Positions 32,468 through 40,882 of a stretch of 64,000 nt of DNA are shown in pieces. Source of the stretch: an uncultured Oscillibacter sp. Its GTDB lineage: Bacteria > Bacillota > Clostridia > Oscillospirales > Oscillospiraceae. The DNA lies in NCBI GenBank assembly GCA_910584075.1, contig CAJTZI010000001.1, positions 47,629 through 111,628 of the forward strand. The letters are read 5' to 3'. The notes beneath the pieces are model-generated. The model had not been told where the DNA came from. It ran no database searches and was given only the letters and a program-made list of their open reading frames with translations. How positions within the stretch are numbered: position 1 is the first letter of the stretch; every line of letters begins with the position of its first letter. A program made the translations under genes and the position numbers.

Positions 32468-33541
32468 TCAATCCGCCGTATGGCCCTCCAGGGCCGCCAG
32501 ACGGCGGGCGGCGTCCAGGTCCTTGTCCTCCGCCCAGCCGTAGCGGCAGGGGCCGAACACGTCCTGGCACAGCATCCGGGTCTTTCGGTCATAGCCGTCT
32601 CCGGGAAAGGCAGGAGTGCCGTCCGGATTGGTCTGGGTCCCGTCATAGAAGCAGAGCCGGGTCAGGGCGGACATCAGCGGGTCCCGCAGATTCAGCTCCG
32701 GGGCAGAGAGCTCCTCCCGTTTCGGGGAGACCGCCAGCACCATGTCGTAAAAGGTCTCCAGCTCCCCCAGAAGGACAAACCGCCGGCGGCTCTCTCCCTC
32801 CCAGGTCTCAGAGGTGATGTCATCCAGCGGGAACAGAACGGCCTCCCCGGCCTCCGCCGCCTGGAGCAGCTGGTCAAATGTCTCGTATACCGCGGTATGG
32901 GACAGGTCCGCGGTGGTCCTGCCCTCGTAGTGCTCCGCCAGCCACAGGTCCACCGCCCGCCGGCCCGGAATGGAGTCCTGCTCCAGCAGTCCCCACGGAA
33001 GGCGGTCAAGTTCCGTCCAGGCGGGCAGCTCCCCCTCCTTGCCCAGCAGGCTGTACGCGGAGGTGTAGAGGGCTCCCCGAAAGGCGCCTTCCCCCTCTTT
33101 CCAGATCTCATTTCCGCTCTGAGGGCCGGAGGCCAGCAGCACTGCCGCCTCTGTCTCCTGTCCGGCGAAGCCCACGGCGGGCAGAATGGCAATGTCCACG
33201 GTCCCCTCATTCAGCGCCTGCACCGTGGCGGCGGGGGAGGAGCCGATGGTGACCTGCACGGCATCTGCGATCATATGGTAGTCCGCCAGGGCGGCCCGCA
33301 GCAACTCCGGCAGAGTCCGGACAGCCTCCATCAGCCGCTCGGAGCCGAGGCCGCCGCGGCAGATCTCGATTCGGAGAATGTCCAGCTCCAGGGGATGCTC
33401 CCCGGTGATGGGCAGAACCTCCCCGGGCTCCTCCGTCCCGGCAGGCGGGTCCTTCACCGGGTCCGGCGGGGTATCCTCCCGCCGTCCGCAGCCAGACAGC
33501 AGCAGGGCCAGAGCCAGCAGCAGGGGTAACAGTTTTTTCAT
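32468..33541 (-). CDS. Periplasmic-binding-like lipoprotein (PhnD/SsuA-type)
   Basis: A 357-residue lipoprotein with lipobox LLLSGC near residue 18. The first part (LELDILRIEICRGGLGSERL..., VTIGSSPAATVQALNEGTVDIAILPAVGFAG) is the PhnD/SsuA-type substrate-binding fold in which a domain senses AlNxGxVD. Typical ligands are phosphonates or sulfonates; here no transporter genes are adjacent, so the ligand is open. The start is at MKKLLPLLL, where AAAAGGAGCGCC lies upstream. Confidence 0.8.
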   Translation of the reverse strand: MKKLLPLLLALALLLSGCGRREDTPPDPVKDPPAGTEEPGEVLPITGEHPLELDILRIEICRGGLGSERLMEAVRTLPELLRAALADYHMIADAVQVTIGSSPAATVQALNEGTVDIAILPAVGFAGQETEAAVLLASGPQSGNEIWKEGEGAFRGALYTSAYSLLGKEGELPAWTELDRLPWGLLEQDSIPGRRAVDLWLAEHYEGRTTADLSHTAVYETFDQLLQAAEAGEAVLFPLDDITSETWEGESRRRFVLLGELETFYDMVLAVSPKREELSAPELNLRDPLMSALTRLCFYDGTQTNPDGTPAFPGDGYDRKTRMLCQDVFGPCRYGWAEDKDLDAARRLAALEGHTAD

Positions 33542-33679
33542 AGGCGCTCCTTTTCCGCTGTGGATGTGGTATGATATCTGTATTCTAGCACTCCGGCGGC
33601 AGAGGCGCAAGTACGAAAGGGTCCCCCCGTCCATGCGGGGGCGGCTTTTCCATCCAAAATAAAATTTTTTCCACAGAGT

Positions 33680-33706
33680 GAAAGTATTTCCCCCGCTCAA
33701 TCGTAC
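33680..33706 (+). promoter_or_regulatory. Possible ECF-type autoregulatory promoter
   Basis: TGAAAG (33680-33685), 17-bp spacer, CGTA (33703-33706) resembles SigW/M-type promoters (TGAAAC-N16-CGTA). It sits 36 bp before the sigma gene. Confidence 0.45.
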
Positions 33707-33741
33707 CCTATATGAGCGCGCTTCAAAGGAGTTGAAGTCAA

Positions 33742-34230
33742 ATGAATTACAGCCAGCAAGCGGAACGCCTGGCGGAGACCTACGCCGACGCCATTCTCCG
33801 TCTGAGCTACACCTATCTGAAAAACACCCAGGATGCCCAGGACGTGTGCCAAACCGTCTTTGTCAAGCTCCTGACGGAGCCCCGGAGCTTTGAGAGCTCC
33901 GCCCATGAGCGGGCCTATATTCTGCGCATGGCCTCCAACGCCTGCAAGGACATTCTGAAAAGCCCCTGGCGCCAGCGCACCCGCCCCCTGGAGGACGGCT
34001 TCCAGGTCCCCGCCCCGGAGGCGGAGGACGGCTCCGTCCTCTCGGCGGTGAACACCCTGCCGCCCCACTACCGGGCAGTGATCTACCTCTGCTACTACGA
34101 GGGCTACACGGCCGCGGAGATCGGGGAGATCCTGGGCGTGCCCACCGCCACCGTCCACACCCGTCTGGCCCGGGGCCGGGCCAAGCTGAAAGAGATTTTA
34201 GGAGGAATGGACTATGAGCAATCTGTCTGA
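33742..34230 (+). CDS. ECF-subfamily RNA polymerase sigma factor
   Basis: A 162-residue sigma-70-like protein with region 2 (ILRLSYTYLKNTQDAQDVCQTVF) and region 4 (GYTAAEIGEILGVPTATVHTRLARGRAKLKEIL). It has no region 1 or 3, as usual for ECF factors. It overlaps the following anti-sigma-like gene by 17 bases, so they are translationally coupled. A SigW-like promoter precedes it. The regulon is unknown. Confidence 0.92.
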   Translation: MNYSQQAERLAETYADAILRLSYTYLKNTQDAQDVCQTVFVKLLTEPRSFESSAHERAYILRMASNACKDILKSPWRQRTRPLEDGFQVPAPEAEDGSVLSAVNTLPPHYRAVIYLCYYEGYTAAEIGEILGVPTATVHTRLARGRAKLKEILGGMDYEQSV

Positions 34231-35275
34231 ATATAAGCAGAGCATGGAGACCCTTCGCTTTACCCCTGAGCAGCGGGCGCAGCTGGCGGCCAATGCCGCA
34301 AGGGCGGCCTCCCGTCAGACGGCCCGCCGCACCCGCAGGCCCTTTGGCCGCATGGCAGTGATCGCCGCGGTGATGGCCGTGGTGCTGGCGGTGGGCTCCA
34401 GCGCCGCGGGAATTCTCCCCGTCCCCGCGGATGTCTTCGCCCCCCTCTTTGGCGCCACAGTGGCCCAGACGGAGGTCATCGACAAGATCGGACACCCCAT
34501 CGGGGCCTCCGCCACCGACAACGGCATTACCATCTCCGCCGACGCCATCATGGGCGACGAGTACAACGCCGTCATCGTCTACACCCTCACCCGGGAGGAC
34601 GGGGAGCGGTTTCTGCCGGAGGGGCAGGGTCTGGACGAGACCTTCCTGATGATGGGCGGCTTCGGCGGAGCCGGCTGGGCCAAGGGCGGCACTCACGGCA
34701 GCGCCTGGTTTGTGGACCAGGACCCGGAGGACAATCAGATCCAATATGTGGAGACCGCCAGCTCCGACGTCCCCCTGACCCGGGGCACCGCCAAGGTGAA
34801 ATTTGAGGAGCTGCGCTATTGGGACCCGGAGTCAGAGCGGGACGAGCTGCTGTATGAGGGTGCATGGAACTTCCGCTTTGAGGTGGACTACGAGGACTGC
34901 TCCGTCCGCATGGGCAGCGGCGAGACCTTCACCCAGGACGGGCTGTCCTTCACCATCGACAGCGTCAGCGTCTCTCCCATCGCGGTGAAGGTGAACTACA
35001 CCGCGGGCACGGAGGTGGCCTGGTCCAACAGCGGAAGCGGCCGCCAGGACCCCGAGGACGTCCGCCAGTCCCGGCGGTATCTGGAAAACGTGGAGATCCT
35101 GCTGACCAAAACCGACGGCACGGTCATAGACCTCAGCACCTCCGGCGGCAGCCTCCGGCCGGAAAACGGCGCCACCGTCTGCTCCAAGGGGCAGGTGCTG
35201 GAGGAGATCATCCCCCTGGAGGAGCTGGCCAGCGTCTCCGTGGGCGGTGTGGTCTACCCCATTCACGCGGATTAA
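34214..35275 (+). CDS. DUF4179-domain membrane anti-sigma-like protein
   Basis: A 353-residue protein with a cytoplasmic N terminus (1-45), one TM helix (46-68) and an extracytoplasmic DUF4179-like region (GATVAQTEVIDKIGHPIGASATDNGITISADAIMGDEYNAVIVYTL in positions). This is the usual partner downstream of an ECF sigma factor in Firmicutes. It likely holds the sigma factor at the membrane until a signal is sensed outside. It overlaps the sigma gene start-to-stop. Confidence 0.82.
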   Translation: MSNLSEYKQSMETLRFTPEQRAQLAANAARAASRQTARRTRRPFGRMAVIAAVMAVVLAVGSSAAGILPVPADVFAPLFGATVAQTEVIDKIGHPIGASATDNGITISADAIMGDEYNAVIVYTLTREDGERFLPEGQGLDETFLMMGGFGGAGWAKGGTHGSAWFVDQDPEDNQIQYVETASSDVPLTRGTAKVKFEELRYWDPESERDELLYEGAWNFRFEVDYEDCSVRMGSGETFTQDGLSFTIDSVSVSPIAVKVNYTAGTEVAWSNSGSGRQDPEDVRQSRRYLENVEILLTKTDGTVIDLSTSGGSLRPENGATVCSKGQVLEEIIPLEELASVSVGGVVYPIHAD

Positions 35276-35283
35276 GCAGGCAA

Positions 35284-35316
35284 ACGCGCCAGGGTGATCA
35301 GCCCTGGCGCGTTTTT
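35284..35316 (+). terminator. Terminator after the ECF/DUF4179 operon
   Basis: ACGCGCCAGGG / CCCTGGCGCGT, TGATCAG loop, then TTTT. Confidence 0.88.
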
Positions 35317-35407
35317 GCCTATCGTAAATTCCCGTGGCGCGGAAGAAGTCCCAGATCTCCCTGCAGATCTATCATAGCCTCCTCCTCTGGGGAAGTCAAG
35401 CAAAATA

Positions 35408-35422
35408 GTTGCATTATGCAAC
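35408..35422. promoter_or_regulatory. 15-bp perfect palindrome, likely MarR operator
   Basis: GTTGCATTATGCAAC, with arms GTTGCAT and ATGCAAC around a central T, about 36 bp upstream of the MarR promoter. Size and symmetry fit MarR dimers. Confidence 0.55.
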
Positions 35423-35457
35423 ATTTTGTGCAAAGCGTCAAAAATAGCGAAGCGGAA

Positions 35458-35486
35458 TTGACCGTCCGCCTCCGTCCTGTTATGAT
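35458..35486 (+). promoter_or_regulatory. Promoter of the MarR gene
   Basis: TTGACC (35458-35463), 17-bp spacer, TATGAT (35481-35486), 22 bp before the start codon. Confidence 0.75.
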
Positions 35487-35507
35487 ACTGTAAAAGGAGG
35501 CGATGGC

Positions 35508-35984
35508 ATGGACCCCACAAAACGCCGCATCCGGAAGATCGACCGGGACGCCCAGCGGTTCGTAGCCCAGGCCCTGGGCAACACGGACCTGAGCCTCAGC
35601 GACTACGACATGATCCACACCGTGCGCCACCGCCCCGGCGTCACCCAGGAAGAACTGCGGCGGCTGTACTGCTTGGACAAGAGCACCATCGCCCGCCGGG
35701 CGGCGAAGCTGGAGGAGGCGGGCTACATCCGCCGCCGCCCCAGCACGGAGGACAAGCGGCGCAAGGAGCTCTTCGTCACGGAGAAGGGGGACGCCCTGCG
35801 GGAGGCCAAGGTGGAGGCGGAGGCCTTTTACTTTGACTGGCTGACATCGGAGCTTGAGGAGGCGGAGCTGGCCGCGCTGGTGCCTCTGCTGGACAAGCTT
35901 CAGCTCCGCAGCCGGGACGAGCGGCGGCAGGGCTTTGCCCGTCTGCTGGAGGCGTATGAAAGGCCCCATCCGGAGGAATCGTGA
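35508..35984 (+). CDS. MarR-family transcriptional regulator
   Basis: A 158-residue winged-helix protein with HTH PGVTQEELRRLYCLDKSTIARRAAKLEEAGYIRR and wing DKRRKELFVTEKG. GGAGG precedes the start. No obvious target or transporter gene is adjacent; it sits alone between two ECF modules. It may autoregulate through the palindrome at 35408-35422. Confidence 0.92.
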   Translation: MDPTKRRIRKIDRDAQRFVAQALGNTDLSLSDYDMIHTVRHRPGVTQEELRRLYCLDKSTIARRAAKLEEAGYIRRRPSTEDKRRKELFVTEKGDALREAKVEAEAFYFDWLTSELEEAELAALVPLLDKLQLRSRDERRQGFARLLEAYERPHPEES

Positions 35985-36014
35985 ACAGCGGGACGGCAGA
36001 GCCGCCCCGCTGTT
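35984..36014. terminator. Hairpin between MarR and anti-sigma genes
   Basis: AACAGCGGG...CCCGCTGTT stem with internal GGC/GCC pairing; it overlaps the MarR stop and is placed just before the stop of the convergent gene. Confidence 0.6.
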
Positions 36015-36017
36015 GTC

Positions 36018-37130
36018 TCATGTCCCCAGAAAATCGGCTCCGTCCGGGGCAGACTCCGAGGGCACCGTTTCAATCCACATGCGGGAATTGAATATGGTTT
36101 CCAGGTCCTCCCACAGCAGGTCATAGAGCACCTGCATCCCGGCGGGGGTGGCGGCAAAGTCCTTGACGCTTTTCAGCTCCTTCCACCGTCCGTCCAGGCC
36201 GCTCCTCTCCAGCAGCTCCGCCAGATGGGCATCGGCCTCCTCCAGGGTCAGCACACCCTCACAGAAGGTCTTGCCCGAGGAGGTGGCGGTGGTGTAGGTC
36301 CAGCCCACCTCGTCCAGATTGTCAACCAAAGCCAGCATCTGGGGGCCGTAGTAATAACGCATCCACTTTCCGGCGGAGGTGTCGCCCCAGTGGTCCTGGA
36401 ATTTGAGGGTCCAGCGGTAGGGCCGCTCACCAGTTTGGAGCTTTGTGGTATAGCTCCAGTTCTGACCGTCCAGGCCCACGGCCTCCGCCACCCAGCCCAG
36501 GGCCGGGGCATCCCCCACATAGGGCGTGCGAGCCTTGTAACGCTGCATGGCCGCGTTGCCGACCACCACGCCGTCCTGATAGACCACGTCCCCGCAGAGC
36601 CGGACCTCCCGGACGCCCTCCAGGGGCACTGTCAGGCGGCCCCACCCCTCCTTATGGACCGGGGAGACTGTGACGGTCCGGCCGAAGATCTCCACAAGGC
36701 CGTCCTCCCCACGGTCAATGTCCCAGCCGTAGTAGGCCATGCCGGAGGCTGTACAGTCGATGACGAGGTGCAGCACGTTCTCCTCGTCCACGTAGTGGCG
36801 CAGGGCATAGGTCTGGGGCTGGATGGGAGTGCCGATCAAAAAGATCTTGGCGGCAAAGCCCCCGGCAATCACCAGCACCGTGCACACCACCGCCGCCAAA
36901 ATCCGGAAACGGCTCCGCCGCTTCACCCGTTTCAGGTAGTCCAGCTCCCGCCGCTCCTCCGCCAGCTTGGCGGCCAGCTCCGGGTCCACCATGGCCGCGT
37001 GTTTCGCAGCGCAGTCCGAACAGGCGGCCAGGTGCCGCTCCACCGCCTGAACCGTCTCCGCCGCCGCCAGATTTTCCACGCAGCTTGGCAGCAGGTCCCG
37101 CACCACCGCGCAGGTCAGATCATTTTTCAT
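36018..37130 (-). CDS. Anti-sigma factor with zinc-finger (zf-HC2) N terminus
   Basis: A 370-residue protein. Residues 1-45 carry a ZAS/zf-HC2-type motif: CAVVRDLLPSCVE...HLAACSDCAAKH. A TM helix lies at 76-98, then an extracytoplasmic sensor-like region of ~270 residues that I cannot assign with certainty (compare DUF4825 proteins). It overlaps the sigma gene by 11 bases. It probably binds and inhibits that sigma factor. Confidence 0.82.
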   Translation of the reverse strand: MKNDLTCAVVRDLLPSCVENLAAAETVQAVERHLAACSDCAAKHAAMVDPELAAKLAEERRELDYLKRVKRRSRFRILAAVVCTVLVIAGGFAAKIFLIGTPIQPQTYALRHYVDEENVLHLVIDCTASGMAYYGWDIDRGEDGLVEIFGRTVTVSPVHKEGWGRLTVPLEGVREVRLCGDVVYQDGVVVGNAAMQRYKARTPYVGDAPALGWVAEAVGLDGQNWSYTTKLQTGERPYRWTLKFQDHWGDTSAGKWMRYYYGPQMLALVDNLDEVGWTYTTATSSGKTFCEGVLTLEEADAHLAELLERSGLDGRWKELKSVKDFAATPAGMQVLYDLLWEDLETIFNSRMWIETVPSESAPDGADFLGT

Positions 37131-37608
37131 CGTCCGCTCCTCCGTTCCGCAGTTTTTCCTTTGTCCGGTAAAAGGTCACCCGGGCCCAGGTCTCCGTCCG
37201 GCCCATCACATCTCCGATCTCCCGGAAGCTGAGGCCGCCGAAGGCCCGCAGGTACACCACCTCCCGGGGCTCCGGCGGCATGCCGTGGATCAGCCGCAGC
37301 AGATCCAGCCGCCCCTCCTCCGCCAGCAGCCCCTCCTCCGCCGAGGGCGCGGGGACCTCCGGGATCTCCTCCGGCATGGGGGCCTCCCGCTTGTTCCTGC
37401 GCAGGTGCTGGTACCACAGGTGCTTGGCGATCTGACAGAGCCAGACGGAGACCTTGCACCCGCCGTCGAACCGGTCGATGGAGCGCACCGCCTGGTAAAA
37501 GGTCTCCTGGGTCAGCTCCTCCGCCAGATCCGGGTCGTGGGTTTGAGAGAGGAGGAACTTGTAGATGGTCCGGGCATGATCCTGGTAGATTTCACTCATA
37601 TCATCCAT
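37120..37608 (-). CDS. ECF-subfamily RNA polymerase sigma factor
   Basis: A 162-residue protein with sigma region 2 (DPDLAEELTQETFYQAVRSID, KVSVWLCQIAKHLWYQHLRRNK) and region 4 (FGGLSFREIGDVMGRTETWARVTFYRTKEKL). Start at MDDMSEIYQ after GGGGGAGAGG. TGTAAC on the minus strand at 37655-37660 could be a -35 box for self-activation. It is a second sigma/anti-sigma module within 4 kb, in the opposite direction to the first. Confidence 0.92.
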   Translation of the reverse strand: MDDMSEIYQDHARTIYKFLLSQTHDPDLAEELTQETFYQAVRSIDRFDGGCKVSVWLCQIAKHLWYQHLRRNKREAPMPEEIPEVPAPSAEEGLLAEEGRLDLLRLIHGMPPEPREVVYLRAFGGLSFREIGDVMGRTETWARVTFYRTKEKLRNGGADDEK

Positions 37609-37668
37609 GGTCCTCTCCCCCTTTCACCTGTTATGTCCCATTTCCGGCCCAAACGTTACAGTGGCCGC

Positions 37669-37704
37669 AAAAAAATTTGACGGGCGGTGCCCGTCAAATT
37701 TTTT
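37669..37704. terminator. Terminator of the HAD phosphatase gene
   Basis: AAAAAATTTGACGGGC / GCCCGTCAAATTTTTT with GGT loop, directly after the HAD stop codon; it touches that codon. Confidence 0.9.
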
Positions 37705-38362
37705 ATTCCAGCGCCCTGGTTTCAAACAGTTCCTCAAAGGAGCGGAAGTAGTAGTCCGCCAGCGCCCGGATCTCCGCCTGGTCCTCTTCGGCGGAGGGGT
37801 CGTAGATGGCCGCCACGCGAAAGCCCGCCGCCTTGGCGGTGCGGATGGCGTGAAGGGCGTCCTCAAAGATAACGGTGTCCTTTTTGTTGGACCGCAGCCG
37901 CCGCATGGCCCGCTCGTAGATCTCCGGGCTCACATCCTTGCCCGCCCCCGTCTCGGCGGAGGTGACAAGACCGCGGAAGCAGTCCCGGATGCCGGCGTGG
38001 CGGAGGGCCTCCTCCGCCAGGTGGCGGTCCGTGGCAGTGGCCACGTACATCCAGACGCCCTCCATTTTCAAAAGGGAGAGGAGGTTTTTGACGCCGGGCT
38101 TGGCCTCCACCTCGTTTTCATAAAAGCTCTTTACCTGGGCCTCGATCTGAGCGTAGACCTCATCCACCGTCTCCGGCAGGCCGTATGCCTCCTTGCAGTA
38201 GGCCGCGCCCTGGCGGGCGGTCATGGGCTTGAGCCGCTCCCCCAGGTCCGGGGCGGGCTCGATGCCCCTTGCCCGGAGCATCCTGGGGCCGATCTCCCGC
38301 CAGATGTGCATGGAGTCCAGCAGGGTGCCGTCCATGTCAAAAATCGCGCTTTGCAGACGCAT
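37703..38362 (-). CDS. HAD-superfamily hydrolase (phosphatase/phosphoglucomutase-like)
   Basis: A 219-residue HAD enzyme: motif I FDMDGTLLDS with the nucleophile Asp near residue 9, motif II VATATDRHLA, motif III/IV KKDTVIFEDALHAIRTAKAAG. The helical cap follows motif I. It would remove phosphate from a small metabolite; the substrate is unknown. It lies 9 bp after metG and is presumably co-transcribed. Confidence 0.88.
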   Translation of the reverse strand: MRLQSAIFDMDGTLLDSMHIWREIGPRMLRARGIEPAPDLGERLKPMTARQGAAYCKEAYGLPETVDEVYAQIEAQVKSFYENEVEAKPGVKNLLSLLKMEGVWMYVATATDRHLAEEALRHAGIRDCFRGLVTSAETGAGKDVSPEIYERAMRRLRSNKKDTVIFEDALHAIRTAKAAGFRVAAIYDPSAEEDQAEIRALADYYFRSFEELFETRALE

Positions 38363-38371
38363 GGCAGACCC

Positions 38372-40354
38372 TCAGCAGAGCTTGGCCCCGGCGGGGATGG
38401 CGTCATCCAGCATGAGCAGATGCAGCGCCTCCTCCCCCTTCTCGGTGTGGACGGCGGAGATCAGCATCCCGTTGCTCTCCAGGCCCATCATCTTCCGGGG
38501 CGGCAGGTTGACGATAGCCACCAGGGTCTTCCCCACCAGGTCCTCCGGCTCGTACCACTGGTGGATGCCGGAGAGGATCTGCCGGTCCACGCCGGTTCCG
38601 TCGTCCAGTGTGAACCGCAGCAGCTTCGCGCTCTTCTTCACGGCGTCGCAGGCCTTCACCTTCACCACCCGGAAGTCGCTCTTGCAGAAGGTGTCGAAGT
38701 CCACCTTCTCCGTCAGCTGGGGCTCGATCTCGATGTTTGGCCGGACGACGGCCTCCCTGGCGGCCTCGGCGGCGGCCTCAAGCTCCTCCAGGGCCTTCGC
38801 CGTGTCCACCCGGGGGAAGAGGTTCTCCCCCTTGTTGACCGCGGCGCCCTCCGGCAGGACGCCCCATTGGGCGGCGCTGTCCCAGGTCTGGCAGCCGGAG
38901 CTGGCGCCGATCTGGACGAAGAGCTTGTTCATGCTCTCCGGCATGAAGGGGGTCAGCAGCACGCCGCAGATGCGGGTGACCTCCAGCAGGGTGTACAGGA
39001 CGTGGGCAAGACGCCCGCCGTTGGCCTCCATGTCCTTGGACAGCTTCCAGGGGGCGTTCTCGTCAATATACTTGTTGGCCCGCTGGATCACCTTGAATAC
39101 GTCCTCCAGGGCCTTGTGGGGGGCGAATGACTCCATGTCCCTCTCATAGGCGTCCCGCAGGGCCGCGACGGTGTTTCGCAGGTCCGTGTCCCAGGGCTCC
39201 GGGCTGGCCCAGTCGCGGCACCCGGCGGGCAGATGGCCGCCGAAGTACTTGCCCGTCATGGCGGTGGTGCGGCTGACCAGGTTGCCCAGGTCGTTGGCCA
39301 GGTCCGTGTTGATGGTCTGGATCAGCAGCTCGTTGGAGAAACTGCCGTCGGAGCCGAAGGGGAAGGTGCGCATAAGGAAGAAGCGCAGGGCGTCCACGCC
39401 GAATTTTTCAGCCAGGATATAGGGGTCCACCACGTTGCCCTTGGACTTTGACATCTTGCCGCCGTCCAGCAGCAGCCAGCCGTGGCCGAAGACCTTTTTG
39501 GGCAGGGGCTCCCCCAGGCTCATGAGCATGGCGGGCCAGATGATGGAGTGGAAGCGCACAATCTCCTTGCCCACGATGTTCACTCCGGGCCACCAGCCCT
39601 TGCCGTAGTCGTCGTAGCGGTCGTTTTCATAGCCCAGGGCGGTGATATAGTTGCTGAGGGCGTCCACCCACACGTAGACCACGTGGCCGGGGTCGAAGTC
39701 CACGGGGATGCCCCAGGAGAAGCTGGTGCGGGAGACGCACAGGTCCTCAAGCCCCGGGTCGATAAAGTTCTTCACCATCTCGTTGACTCGGGACCTCGGC
39801 TCCAGGAAGTCGGTGTTCTCCAGCAGGTCCCGGATCCGGTCCGCGTATTTGGACAGGCGGAAGAAGTAGGCCTCCTCCTCGGCGTCCGTCACCGCCCGGC
39901 CGCAGTCGGGGCATTTGCCGTCCGCCAGCTGGCTCTCGGTCCAGAAGGACTCGCAGGGCTTGCAGTACTTGCCCTTGTAGGTGCCCTTGTAGATATCCCC
40001 GTTGTCGTGCATCCGCTTGAAAATCCGCTGGACGGACTGGACATGGTAGCCGTCTGTGGTGCGGATGAAGCGGTCGTTAGAGATGTTCATCAGTTTCCAC
40101 AGGTCCAGCACACCGCCGCTTCCCTCCACAATGCGGTCCACAAACTCCTTGGGGGTGACGCCGGCCTCCCGGGCCTTGTCCTCAATTTTCTGACCGTGCT
40201 CGTCGGTGCCGGTGAGGAACATGACGTCCTCCCCCCGGAGGCGGTGATAGCGGGCCAGGGTGTCGGTGGCCACGGTGCAGTAGGTGTGGCCGATGTGGAG
40301 CTTGTCCGAGGGGTAGTAGATGGGGGTGGTGATATAGAACTTCTTGTTTTCCAT
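38372..40354 (-). CDS. metG: Methionyl-tRNA synthetase
   Basis: A 660-residue class I synthetase: HIGH motif in PSDKLHIGHTYC, Zn-binding CKPCESFW...CPDCG, KMSKS loop DGGKMSKSKGNVVDP, and a C-terminal tRNA-binding (EMAP/OB-fold) domain from about residue 555 (FDTFCKSDFRVVKVKACDAVKKS). It has a ~190-nt leader, but the T-box AGGGTGGNACCGCG motif is absent, so the T-box control common for this gene is not seen here. Confidence 0.97.
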   Translation of the reverse strand: MENKKFYITTPIYYPSDKLHIGHTYCTVATDTLARYHRLRGEDVMFLTGTDEHGQKIEDKAREAGVTPKEFVDRIVEGSGGVLDLWKLMNISNDRFIRTTDGYHVQSVQRIFKRMHDNGDIYKGTYKGKYCKPCESFWTESQLADGKCPDCGRAVTDAEEEAYFFRLSKYADRIRDLLENTDFLEPRSRVNEMVKNFIDPGLEDLCVSRTSFSWGIPVDFDPGHVVYVWVDALSNYITALGYENDRYDDYGKGWWPGVNIVGKEIVRFHSIIWPAMLMSLGEPLPKKVFGHGWLLLDGGKMSKSKGNVVDPYILAEKFGVDALRFFLMRTFPFGSDGSFSNELLIQTINTDLANDLGNLVSRTTAMTGKYFGGHLPAGCRDWASPEPWDTDLRNTVAALRDAYERDMESFAPHKALEDVFKVIQRANKYIDENAPWKLSKDMEANGGRLAHVLYTLLEVTRICGVLLTPFMPESMNKLFVQIGASSGCQTWDSAAQWGVLPEGAAVNKGENLFPRVDTAKALEELEAAAEAAREAVVRPNIEIEPQLTEKVDFDTFCKSDFRVVKVKACDAVKKSAKLLRFTLDDGTGVDRQILSGIHQWYEPEDLVGKTLVAIVNLPPRKMMGLESNGMLISAVHTEKGEEALHLLMLDDAIPAGAKLC

Positions 40355-40554
40355 GGGGGTCTCTCCTTTTCAGCGGCGGCCCCGAATGAAAGGGCGCCGG
40401 AATTCACAGGCGGAACCGGTGCTCCCGGACACGGACGGCTGTCCGGCATTTTTCGGACAGGGGACGGGTTCACCGGCTTTTGCGGCGGGATTCAAAAATC
40501 GCCGGCAGCCGGAAGCCGGGCCGGCTCCCTCTCCGCGATTTTGAAGACTGTCCT

Positions 40555-40583
40555 AGTATAGCATATTTTTCCGGAATCATCAA
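40555..40583 (-). promoter_or_regulatory. Promoter of metG
   Basis: Minus strand TTGATG (40578-40583), 17-bp spacer, TATACT (40555-40560), followed by a GC-rich ~190-nt leader with several possible hairpins but no riboswitch I can name. Confidence 0.72.
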
Positions 40584-40809
40584 GTACCGGACACACGGGG
40601 GGAGGTGTCCAATCGGGCGTTTTGTGATATTTCCCGAGAGCCGTGCAGGGGCCGGCGCCCTCGCCGGCCCGTCTCCCCACGAACTCCGCATCTCCCATAG
40701 AACGGGCGGATGATCTCCGCCTCCGCAAAACAGCTCCGGATTGGACAATCCCACACGGGGGAGCGCACCCTGCCGCGCATTTGATTGCTTTTTGATTGTT
40801 CCTAAAAGC
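40584..40809. other. Gene-free intergenic stretch, possible dispersed element
   Basis: No supported gene. It holds short inverted repeats (GGGCCGGC/GCCGGCCC near 40649-40670) and open frames of low quality. From memory, similar sequence is common between genes in this lineage, but only this copy is in the window. Confidence 0.3.
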
Positions 40810-40842
40810 AGCGCAGGGACGGCCAATCACCGTCCCTGCGCT
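40810..40842 (-). terminator. Terminator of the flavodoxin-like gene
   Basis: GCGCAGGGACGG and its complement around a 7-base loop; the minus strand ends in GCTGCTTTTAGG. Confidence 0.75.
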
Positions 40843-40882
40843 GAAATCCGGGAAAAAGGCGCTCTCCCACGGGGCCCGGAGG

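Noticed and set aside
40355..40560. T-box or S-box riboswitch in the metG leader
   Set aside because: The conserved AGGGTGGNACCGCG and SAM-aptamer motifs are absent; only generic GC hairpins are seen.
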